This document shows, in pieces, positions 15,273 to 21,166 of a stretch of DNA of 21,166 nucleotides. The notes beneath the pieces were generated by a model that saw only the letters and a list, made by a program, of their open reading frames with translations, was not told the DNA's origin and searched no databases. The position numbers and the translations under genes were made by a program. How positions within the stretch are numbered: position 1 is the stretch's first letter; each line of letters opens with the position of its first letter. The DNA comes from an uncultured Collinsella sp. (GTDB lineage Bacteria; Actinomycetota; Coriobacteriia; Coriobacteriales; Coriobacteriaceae). The stretch spans positions 1 through 21,166 of the forward strand of contig CAAEOE010000064.1 in assembly GCA_900757505.1 (NCBI GenBank), read 5' to 3'.

Positions 15273-16610
15273 TTAGGGAAGTTCGCGCTTGACAACCTCG
15301 ACGATGTCGTCGACAACGCGCTGGGTCAGCTCGTGCGTCTCGGCCTCGGCCATCACGCGGACCAGCGGCTCGGTACCGCTCGGGCGCACCAGAATACGGC
15401 CGCGGCCGTCAAGCTCCTTCTCGGCAGCAGCGACGGCATCCCAGATGGGCTGGCAATCGTCCAGACCGGCCTTGTTGTCGGAATGCACGTTGACGAGTAC
15501 CTGCGGGTACTTCTTCATGATGCCGGCAAGATCGGTGAGGGTGCGACCGGTGCGCTTGAGCACGGCCAGCAGCTGCAGAGCCGTCACCAGGCCGTCGCCG
15601 GTGGTGTTGTGCTCCAGGAAGATGATGTGGCCGGACTGTTCGCCGCCGATGACGGCCCCGTCCGCGAGCATGCGCTCCAGAACGTAGCGGTCGCCCACGG
15701 CGGTCTGGACCATCTCGAAGCCCTGCTCCTTCATAGCGATGGAGAAGCCCAGGTTGCACATGACGGTCGAGACGATCTCGGAGTTGGCGAGCTTGCCGCG
15801 AGCGGCAAGGTCAGAACCGCAGATAGCCAGGATGTAGTCACCGTCGATCTCATCGCCCTCGCTGTCCACGAACAGCACGCGGTCGGCGTCGCCGTCGTGG
15901 GCCAGACCGATATCAGCATGGGTGCGCAGCACGAGCTCGCGCAGGGGCTCGAGGTGCGTAGAGCCGCACTCGACGTTGATGTCGGTACCGCAATAATCGG
16001 TGTTGATGGCATGGACCGTGGCACCCAGGCGCTGCAGTGCGGCGGGCGTAGTCTGGCAGGAAGCACCGTGGCCGCAGTCGACGGCAACGACCAGGCCGTC
16101 GAGCCTCAGGCCATCAAGCGTATCGATGGCGTGGTCGACGTATGCCTTGCGAGCGTCCTTCATCTTGATGATGTGGCCCACGCCGGCACCGGTCGGCAGC
16201 GTGTCGGCAGCCATGGCTTCCTCGGACATGACCCAGGCGCTGATCTCTTCCTCGACAGCATCGGGGAGCTTCATGCCCTTGCGACTAAAGAACTTGATGC
16301 CATTGAACTCCGGCGGATTATGCGAAGCGGAGATGACGATGCCGCCATCGAGCTCGTTCTGAACGGTGAGCAGTGCCACGGCAGGCGTGGGGATAACGCC
16401 GCAGCAATGCGGGCGGCCGCCCTCGGCCATAATGCCGGCGGTCAGAGCACTCTCGAGCATGGTGCCCGAAAGACGCGTGTCGCGGCCGATGCAGATATCC
16501 GGACCAAGAAACTTGGTCGCCGCACGGCCCAGGCGAAACGCGAGGTCGCACGAGAGGTCGGCGTTGGCAACGCCACGGACGCCATCGGTACCGAAGATGT
16601 TCTGGGGCAT
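15273..16610 (-). CDS. glmM: Phosphoglucosamine mutase
   Basis: GlmM interconverts glucosamine-6-phosphate and glucosamine-1-phosphate, the step leading to UDP-GlcNAc for peptidoglycan. The 445-aa length fits the family. The N-terminal FGTDGVRG, the catalytic phosphoserine loop IVISASHNPPEFNGIKFF (S96), the metal-binding loop D239-G-D-A-D243-R and the C-terminal phosphate-binding RPSGTEPLVRVM are all present. The ATG at 16610 is preceded by GGAAGGAG. The gene begins about 50 bp after the rpsI terminator, so it either has its own promoter there or relies on readthrough. The pairing with nagB places both fates of glucosamine-6-phosphate in one locus. Confidence 0.96.
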   Translation of the reverse strand: MPQNIFGTDGVRGVANADLSCDLAFRLGRAATKFLGPDICIGRDTRLSGTMLESALTAGIMAEGGRPHCCGVIPTPAVALLTVQNELDGGIVISASHNPPEFNGIKFFSRKGMKLPDAVEEEISAWVMSEEAMAADTLPTGAGVGHIIKMKDARKAYVDHAIDTLDGLRLDGLVVAVDCGHGASCQTTPAALQRLGATVHAINTDYCGTDINVECGSTHLEPLRELVLRTHADIGLAHDGDADRVLFVDSEGDEIDGDYILAICGSDLAARGKLANSEIVSTVMCNLGFSIAMKEQGFEMVQTAVGDRYVLERMLADGAVIGGEQSGHIIFLEHNTTGDGLVTALQLLAVLKRTGRTLTDLAGIMKKYPQVLVNVHSDNKAGLDDCQPIWDAVAAAEKELDGRGRILVRPSGTEPLVRVMAEAETHELTQRVVDDIVEVVKRELP

Positions 16611-16659
16611 AGGATCGCTCCTTCCCTAGTAGGCGATATGCAACCGCCCACCCTAGTCG

Positions 16660-16701
16660 AAAAAGAAAAGCGGGACCCGCCGAGGAATCGGCAGGCCCCG
16701 C
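16660..16701 (-). terminator. Rho-independent terminator of the rplM-rpsI operon
   Basis: On the minus strand the 14-bp imperfect stem (16670-16683 with 16688-16701) is followed by the U-rich TTTTCTTTTT. It is 33 nt past the rpsI stop. Confidence 0.9.
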
Positions 16702-16733
16702 TTGTACATTGTATCTCGAAAGGAGATAAAACC

Positions 16734-17129
<396 letters not shown>

Positions 17130-17131
17130 CT

Positions 17132-17575
17132 TTAAGCCTCCAGCTCAATCTTCGTGGGGTTCTGGGCAGCATGCGGATGCTCGGCACCAGCGTAGACCTT
17201 AAGCTTGGTCATCTGGGCACGGCCGAGGGTGGTCTTGGGCAGCATACCGCGAACGGCGCGCTCGATAACCTTCTCCGGGTGCTTCTCCATAGCCTGGCGG
17301 AAGCTCTCAGCCTTGAGGCCGCCGTTGTAGCCGCTGTGGCGATAATAGGTCTTCGTGTCGGCCTTGTTACCGGTAAGCTGGACCTTATCGGCGTTGATGA
17401 CGACAACGAAGTCGCCGCAGTCGCTGTTGGGCGTGAACTGGGGCTTGTTCTTACCGCGCAGGATCATTGCGATCTGGGTGGCAAGACGGCCCAGGACAGC
17501 ACCATCGGCGTCGACGAGAACCCAGTTGCGCTGGACCTCGCCCTGCTTGGCGTAGTGAGTCGATTTCGAAATCAC
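17132..17575 (-). CDS. rplM: 50S ribosomal protein L13
   Basis: L13 is an early-assembling 50S protein. The 147-aa product contains RNWVLVDADGAVLGRLATQIAMILRGK in shortened family form and DKVQLTGNKADTKTYYRHSGYNGGLK, followed by the RAVRGMLPKTTLGR motif. The start is GTG at 17575 with GGAGGAG directly upstream. It is the first gene of the operon, with a near-consensus promoter about 70 nt upstream (17642-17669). Confidence 0.98.
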   Translation of the reverse strand: MISKSTHYAKQGEVQRNWVLVDADGAVLGRLATQIAMILRGKNKPQFTPNSDCGDFVVVINADKVQLTGNKADTKTYYRHSGYNGGLKAESFRQAMEKHPEKVIERAVRGMLPKTTLGRAQMTKLKVYAGAEHPHAAQNPTKIELEA

Positions 17576-17641
17576 TTAGACTCCTCCATGTACAGTACGT
17601 GTTGTTACAGAGATTCACGGGGCTCTGCAAGTAACCCGTCC

Positions 17642-17669
17642 ATATTACCCCGCTCGCCGTACGAGTCAA
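17642..17669 (-). promoter_or_regulatory. Sigma70-type promoter of rplM-rpsI
   Basis: TTGACT (17664-17669), a 16-nt spacer and TAATAT (17642-17647) read on the minus strand, predicting a start near 17635 and a 60-nt leader before the GTG of rplM. This is the best promoter in the window. Confidence 0.78.
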
Positions 17670-17769
17670 CAGGTATTTTGGCTCTGACCAGACTTTCTGC
17701 ACATGTCATCCACGAGCCGTGATTTTTCCAGCTCTTTAGCTGTTGCCATTTTTTGATGGTTCGCCGTTG

Positions 17770-18648
17770 CTAGCGCTCAACGAACTCTTGGATTTCCGCG
17801 AGCAGGCGCCTTGCCTCCTGACGACCCTGGATATACAGGTCCAAAAGCTTTGCCGGATCGTGCTCGACATGGCCGACCTCGACCGGCTTTTGCGGAGCGA
17901 CGACCAACGCACGGCCCTCGCGCTCATACTTCCACAGGTGCATGCGCTGTATGTTGTAGCGGTCGTGGCGCGTCTCGATTCCCTCGAGCAGATAGGGGTA
18001 GTCGGCATAGCGGGCTCGCGCGGCAGGCATAAACTCGTAGGGCTTTTTCTCGTACGAGCGGTCCTGCGTGACAATGACAACTGCACGGTCGAAGCCCGCC
18101 TCCTCCAGCACGTGCTCGATGGGGATCGAATCGGCTACGCCACCGTCGACGTATTTGTGCCCGTCAATCTCGACCGGCGGCGTCACCAGCGGCAGCGACG
18201 TCGAGGCGCGTACGGCGTCGAGATCGAGCACGGCGCTTTTGACCGGGAGGTACGTGGCGGTTCCAAAAAGCATGTCCGTCGCGACGGCGTACATCTCGAT
18301 GGGGCTCGCGTCGAACGTCTCGTTGTCAAAGGGATCCAAGCGGTCCTGGACATCGTTGAAGATAAAGTCGTAACCCACAATGGAACCCGTGGACGCAAAC
18401 GATGCGGCGCCCATGAAGCGGCTGTCGTTGCAGAAAGCCAGGTTGATGCGATTGGCACGGCCGATCTGGTGCGACTTGTAGTTCACGCCGTTGAGGGCGC
18501 CGGCCGATACACCGTAGACAGCCGGAATCTCGACGCCGGCCTCCATGAGAACGTCGAGCACGCCCGCGGTAAACTGCCCGCGAAAACTACCACCCTCCAG
18601 GACGAGCGCGACCTTGCCGGCGTTCTTTGCCTTATCTTCTGCAGTCAT
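17770..18648 (-). CDS. Patatin-like phospholipase
   Basis: The 292-aa protein has all elements of a patatin-type Ser-Asp dyad lipid acyl hydrolase: the oxyanion Gly-rich loop VLEGGSFRGQF (about 16-26), the nucleophile elbow GVSAG with S48, and the DGG box with D168 (KYVDGGVADSIP). It resembles the YjjU/RssA bacterial subfamily. There is no signal peptide, so it is presumably cytosolic. Substrates may be membrane phospholipids or lysophospholipids, but this is not determined. The start ATG is fixed by AGGAGGTCA immediately upstream. It stands alone, ending 100 bp before the rplM promoter. No terminator with a U-tract is seen after its stop. Confidence 0.92.
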   Translation of the reverse strand: MTAEDKAKNAGKVALVLEGGSFRGQFTAGVLDVLMEAGVEIPAVYGVSAGALNGVNYKSHQIGRANRINLAFCNDSRFMGAASFASTGSIVGYDFIFNDVQDRLDPFDNETFDASPIEMYAVATDMLFGTATYLPVKSAVLDLDAVRASTSLPLVTPPVEIDGHKYVDGGVADSIPIEHVLEEAGFDRAVVIVTQDRSYEKKPYEFMPAARARYADYPYLLEGIETRHDRYNIQRMHLWKYEREGRALVVAPQKPVEVGHVEHDPAKLLDLYIQGRQEARRLLAEIQEFVER

Positions 18649-18735
18649 ATTGACCTCCTGCGATTGCGTTTTGGCTTTCTTCTACCCAGTTTTGGGATGG
18701 AGGGCGCGCAGGTTTTTTGAGGCGGCAGGTGAAGC

Positions 18736-18945
18736 GGAAAGTGTGTCCCGTTCTCAGAGCAAATTCCGGGTCGCATTTTCCGCTGAGCCCGCCATCCGGA
18801 AAATGAATCCCATTTCGAGCTTAGATTCCGGGATGCGGTTTCCGCTTGATGTGCCATCCGGAAACTACGTCCCAGTCTGAGCGCGGATTCCGGGACGTAC
18901 TTTCCGCCTGGGCTGCCATCGGGAAAGCGTGTCCCGGTCTGCGTT
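18736..18945. repeat. 62-bp tandem repeat, about 3.4 copies, hairpin-forming
   Basis: Units begin at 18736, 18798, 18860 and 18922, exactly 62 nt apart. The last one is truncated. Shared blocks per unit are GGAAA, TCCC, GAGC, ATTCCGGG, TTTCCGC and GCCATC. Within and between units GGAAA-n5-TCCC is the reverse complement of GGGA-n5-TTTCC, so each unit can fold. In the third unit the arms GGAAACTACGTCCC and GGGACGTACTTTCC differ from perfect pairing at one position. The period is not a multiple of three, arguing against a protein repeat. Confidence 0.85.
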
Positions 18946-18958
18946 GCCAAGGCGTTTC

Positions 18959-18998
18959 CTTTACGCCCGCGCCCTGCATAGAGTTCGATTCTCCGCGG
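18959..18998. repeat. 40-bp direct repeat, copy 1
   Basis: The repeat starts CTTTACGCCCGCG and ends TTCTCCGCGG, identical to 19170-19209. It contains GAGTTCGATTCTCCGCG (18981-18997), which equals the T-arm and start of the 3' acceptor strand of the tmRNA encoded nearby on the opposite strand. Confidence 0.85.
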
Positions 18999-19169
18999 GT
19001 AGGGGGATCCGTTGATGCGGCGCATGGCCGGCTGAGATTCGATAAACATCGCATCTGTTTTGGGTTGGGGCTTTGCGCGGAGAATCCGCGTATTTGCTAC
19101 GCAAATACGCACCGGCTTCGGCCGCCTGCCGGCGTCCTCGCCCGCGGGCTAAAAACGCTTACGCGTTTT

Positions 19170-19209
19170 CTTTACGCCCGCGCCCTGCATAGAGTTCGAT
19201 TCTCCGCGG
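19170..19209. repeat. 40-bp direct repeat, copy 2
   Basis: This is exactly identical to 18959-18998, 211 bp further on, and again carries GAGTTCGATTCTCCGCG (19192-19208). It lies 56 bp before the 3' end of ssrA, in inverted orientation to that gene, so the 17-nt block and the tmRNA T-arm (19275-19291) form a perfect inverted repeat around the tmRNA terminator. Confidence 0.85.
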
Positions 19210-19220
19210 TACGGACTAGA

Positions 19221-19257
19221 AATAAAAAGGCAGGTAGATACGAATATCTACCTGCCT
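19221..19257 (-). terminator. Rho-independent terminator of ssrA
   Basis: A perfect 13-bp stem AGGCAGGTAGATA/TATCTACCTGCCT (19228-19240 with 19245-19257) with a four-base loop is followed on the minus strand by a U-rich run. It starts 9 nt after the encoded CCA end of the tmRNA. Confidence 0.9.
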
Positions 19258-19265
19258 GTTACTTA

Positions 19266-19629
19266 TGGTGGAGGCGCGGAGAATCGAACTCCGGTCCACG
19301 AAAGCCCCCTGATTGGCATCTCCAAGCTCAGTCGCTGGTTTTGTCTCGGACGCTTTGCGCGCAGCGACACGCTCGCGGCATCCCAACCGGTTCGGTCTTA
19401 ACCCGCGCCATACCGATTACGTGCGCGGGAGCATTCCCCTAAAATGACGTCGCGCCGGTGTCGGGGAAATCACCGGGTTGACGCGCCGCTATAAACTAAG
19501 CAGCGAGAGCCATAGGCTCAAAAGAAGAGTTGTTGTCAATTCAATTTGACGGTACCCCTGTTTAACGAGGCGAGGAGACCTCGGCTTGCTTCCTCTCTCA
19601 GAGCTATCGTGTCGAAACCAGTCGCCCCC
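19266..19629 (-). ncRNA. ssrA: Transfer-messenger RNA (tmRNA)
   Basis: tmRNA rescues stalled ribosomes with SmpB by acting as tRNA-Ala and then as a short mRNA encoding a degradation tag. The 364-nt gene begins GGGGGCGACTGGTTTCGAC and ends GCGCCTCCACCA. The 5' GGGGGCG pairs with the 3' CGCCTCC (one G-U) as the acceptor stem. The T-arm is CGGAG-TTCGATT-CTCCG, and CCA is encoded. The tag frame (19496-19537) reads DNNSSFEPMALAA and ends at TAG. The ALAA end is the standard protease signal. The first tag codon appears to be GAC, but the exact resume codon cannot be proven by reading. It is a one-piece tmRNA with its own terminator. Confidence 0.95.
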
Positions 19630-19653
19630 GAATGTCGGGAAAGTCTGGATGGC

Positions 19654-19715
19654 ATCGGGCCTGAAAACACCCGATAACCGTCGACTTTTCAAGGAACATG
19701 CGGGGCGAGCCCCGC
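19654..19715 (-). promoter_or_regulatory. Two hairpins upstream of ssrA
   Basis: ATCGGG/CCCGAT (19654-19675) and a perfect GCGGGGC/GCCCCGC (19700-19715) lie within 90 nt of the mature tmRNA 5' end. If transcription starts upstream, for example at the TAAGAT box on the minus strand near 19730, they would lie in the precursor leader removed by RNase P. The promoter assignment is tentative. Confidence 0.4.
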
Positions 19716-19804
19716 TTGTGGAGTGTTATCTTACCACGTTCTGAAAGCGGACAGCTGTTCTATGCACGAGCTGTGAAGACCCCAATGTGCGCCGCACTTC
19801 GCAC

Positions 19805-19833
19805 TTTTTGCTACCGATCGCGTCACGTATATT
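19805..19833 (+). promoter_or_regulatory. Possible promoter of the 144-aa gene
   Basis: TATATT (19828-19833) is a strong -10 hexamer. The -35 position 17 nt upstream is only TTTTTG. The predicted start near 19840 would leave about 30 nt of leader with the ribosome binding site GAAAGGA. Confidence 0.42.
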
Positions 19834-19869
19834 TTCGCCAAGCAAAATTGACCCATCGAAAGGACCGTT

Positions 19870-20304
19870 ATGGATACCAAGCAGCAACTCGTCAATGCCC
19901 TCGCAGGCCTGGGCTCAACCATTACCGAAGCTATGGATGTCATCGAGGGCTTTGTCCCCTGCGGACATCCCGCCCTCACGGTATCGAACGCACTCGTCGC
20001 GCTGGACGCTGACGATGATGCGGCTCTCGCCCAGCAGCTTGAGACCGTCGAGGGCTTTATCGACCACGTGAGTGAGAACCGCGGCGTGGCCGCCTACCAC
20101 GGCATCGAGGTCGAGCTCGCGGGTCCCAAAGCCGATCTGCTCGCAGCAATCCGCGAGGTGGGCGCCCTTATGCAGACCGCAGGCGTCAAGAACACCCAGG
20201 TCAACGAGTGGGTCTACCGCAGCCTGGCAGCACTAAACGATTCAGACGAAAAGGCTGCCGAAAAACTCGCAGAAAGTCCCGCCATCAAGGCCGAGCTTTT
20301 GTAA
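19870..20304 (+). CDS. Hypothetical protein, small acidic helical
   Basis: I do not recognise this 144-aa protein. It starts MDTKQQLVNALAGLGS with GAAAGGA ten bases upstream, and its codon use agrees with the neighbours, so it is very probably expressed. The composition is Ala/Leu/Glu/Asp rich, predicted mostly helical, with a single Cys (31) and no signal peptide or membrane segment. Two partly similar stretches, VIEGFVP (about 24) and TVEGFIDH (about 59), suggest a repeated helical unit. It sits between divergent ssrA and the convergent PIN gene, with its own promoter-like sequence. No function can be given. Confidence 0.8.
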   Translation: MDTKQQLVNALAGLGSTITEAMDVIEGFVPCGHPALTVSNALVALDADDDAALAQQLETVEGFIDHVSENRGVAAYHGIEVELAGPKADLLAAIREVGALMQTAGVKNTQVNEWVYRSLAALNDSDEKAAEKLAESPAIKAELL

Positions 20305-20313
20305 ATAGCAGAC

Positions 20314-20350
20314 GCGGGTCCCTTGGCGCATCGTCGTCCAAGAGGCCCGC
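20314..20350. terminator. Possible bidirectional hairpin between convergent genes
   Basis: GCGGGTCCCTTGG (20314-20326) pairs with CCAAGAGGCCCGC (20338-20350) with one wobble and one mismatch, between the ends of the 144-aa gene and the PIN gene. It lacks a U-tract, so termination is inferred from position. Confidence 0.45.
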
Positions 20351-20362
20351 AAACAGTTCGCG

Positions 20363-20878
20363 TCAACCGATAGCTGCGCCGCCGCGTTCGGCCAAAGCAA
20401 GAATCGGCATCATTTGGCGCGGGGTCTTCGCTGCAAGATCGGCATGTTCGAGCAGCTTGAGATCGTTAGTCACCAAGTAATCGACCTGTGCGCGCTTGCA
20501 CGCGGCAAGCACCAAGTTGTCCTCGTAATCGCGATGGAGCGCTAAGTATTTGTCGGCCAGCCAAAGGTCCGACGCATCTGCACCCACGGCCGTGGCGTTT
20601 TCGGTCATGTTCCGAACAAACGCCAACGCCGCATCGCCAATTGCGCGGGCAGACGCCTCGTCGAGCGCTGCCCCACTGGCAAGAACGCTACGCTTCAGCT
20701 CGTGTTGGACAACGTACAGCACGTCCTTGGCGATATGCACCGGAAAGAACAGCAATGCCCCCGTCTCCGCCGCCTGCCCAATAAACGCACGCGCGGCAAG
20801 CGACTCAGCATGGTCGACGCAAAACGAATCAACCCATACGTTGGCATCCACCATTATCTTGAGAGGCGCCCCGCTCAC
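20363..20878 (-). CDS. PIN-domain ribonuclease-like protein (VapC-type toxin candidate)
   Basis: PIN domains are Mg-dependent RNases. Those in VapBC pairs cleave tRNA or rRNA when unbound by antitoxin. The 171-aa product shows IMVDANVWVDSF with the first acidic residue D11, then RDYEDNLVLAACKRAQVDYLVTND with E119, D120 and D139, matching the conserved acidic cluster. It starts at GTG 20878, whose bases overlap the TGA of the upstream gene (GTGA). AAGGGG lies at suitable spacing. An ATG eight codons later is the alternative. The length is somewhat above the usual 125-150 aa of VapC, with an insertion around residues 55-100. It could also be a non-toxin PIN protein. Confidence 0.82.
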   Translation of the reverse strand: MSGAPLKIMVDANVWVDSFCVDHAESLAARAFIGQAAETGALLFFPVHIAKDVLYVVQHELKRSVLASGAALDEASARAIGDAALAFVRNMTENATAVGADASDLWLADKYLALHRDYEDNLVLAACKRAQVDYLVTNDLKLLEHADLAAKTPRQMMPILALAERGGAAIG

Positions 20879-21166
20879 TGGATCATCCCCTTTTGGCGAT
20901 AATGCTCATCCATGGCGTCGGAATAGATTGCGTCCCAATCGCGATCGTCAGATACGGGCGACGTAGCGATGCCCAGGTCCGCGTAAAGCTGATCCGCCGC
21001 CGCCCATGATGCGGCGAACGGCGTATCGGGCGCGACGGTCTGCTGCCGGTCGTCGACGGCCGCAAGCACTTCCTCGCACTGCCCGCCACCCTGCGCGACC
21101 TTGGCCACCACCTTTTTGATGAGCTCGGGCAGTGACCCGCCCGAAAGCCGCAGCGCCTCCTCGGCA
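20875..21166 (-). CDS. Probable antitoxin partner of the PIN protein (partial, 5' end outside window)
   Basis: The frame is open to the window edge and encodes at least 96 residues, ending in DWDAIYSDAMDEHYRQKGMIQ. The visible start EEALRLSGGSLPELIKKVV could belong to a DNA-binding or helical domain, but no family is certain. The four-base overlap with the PIN gene and same strand are typical of toxin-antitoxin operons with the antitoxin first. The acidic C-terminal half (many Asp/Glu) would suit wrapping around a PIN toxin. The GTG at 21111 is not needed as a start because the frame continues upstream. Confidence 0.6.
   Translation of the reverse strand, partial: AEEALRLSGGSLPELIKKVVAKVAQGGGQCEEVLAAVDDRQQTVAPDTPFAASWAAADQLYADLGIATSPVSDDRDWDAIYSDAMDEHYRQKGMIQ

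Larger units (their letters stand above)
18649..19220. other. Gene-free repeat field between patatin gene and ssrA
   Basis: These 572 nt hold a 62-bp tandem array, two copies of a 40-bp direct repeat, and several perfect hairpins, for example GCGTATTTGC/GCAAATACGC (19088-19110) and AAAACGC/GCGTTTT (19152-19169). Open frames of 155 aa (minus) and 198 aa (plus) cross it. They change frame relative to the 62-nt period, lack ribosome binding sites and run into neighbouring genes, so I treat it as non-coding. Confidence 0.7.

Noticed and set aside
18736..18945. CRISPR array
   Set aside because: The 62-nt period with variation in every unit, no identical 25-37 nt repeats with unique spacers, and no cas genes nearby.
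18645..19112. 155-aa minus-strand frame across the repeat field
   Set aside because: The 62-nt period shifts the frame each unit, there is no ribosome binding site, and the frame ends inside the patatin start region. It is better explained as translated repeats.
18846..19442. 198-aa plus-strand frame
   Set aside because: It crosses the repeats and runs antisense through the tmRNA 3' half. Not a protein gene.

Overview
The window is high-GC chromosomal DNA whose gene content points to an actinobacterium of the class Coriobacteriia, most likely close to Collinsella. This rests on protein style (type III glutamine synthetase, split methionine synthase system, a SARP-type ATPase regulator, L13-S9 operon) and on recalled intergenic repeat style. 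It is inference, not a database match.

Layout. Positions 1-39 are the tail of a plus-strand gene. A type III glutamine synthetase (glnN) lies on the minus strand at 312-2399 with its own terminator. Across a 426-bp divergent spacer, a plus-strand methionine block follows: metF, a separately encoded methionine synthase activation protein (TAATG overlap with metF), metH lacking its activation domain, then a PFL/UPF0210 (DUF711) protein. After a 134-bp palindromic element come a SAM-dependent methyltransferase of different codon style and the ribosome-assembly protein YhbY, ending in a terminator that touches the stop codon of the convergent 999-aa STAND/BTAD regulator.

From 13.2 to 18.65 kb everything is on the minus strand: the regulator, nagB, a free-standing glucose-type PTS EIIA, glmM, the rplM-rpsI ribosomal operon with a clear sigma70-type promoter and terminator, and a patatin-like phospholipase. 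NagB and GlmM sit on the two sides of glucosamine-6-phosphate metabolism, so this is an amino-sugar node next to a sugar-uptake phosphocarrier.

From 18.65 to 19.22 kb there is no gene but a dense repeat field: a 62-bp tandem array of hairpin-forming units, a 40-bp exact direct repeat carrying 17 nt of the tmRNA T-arm, and several perfect hairpins. Immediately beyond is ssrA (tmRNA, minus strand), complete with acceptor stem, T-arm, tag reading frame and terminator. The window closes with a small unrecognised plus-strand protein and a minus-strand PIN-domain toxin with a partial, 4-nt-overlapping upstream gene, resembling a VapBC-type module.

I did not see a convincing new multi-gene system. 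The most unusual material is non-coding: the 8.6-kb palindrome, the 62-bp array and the tmRNA-derived repeats.
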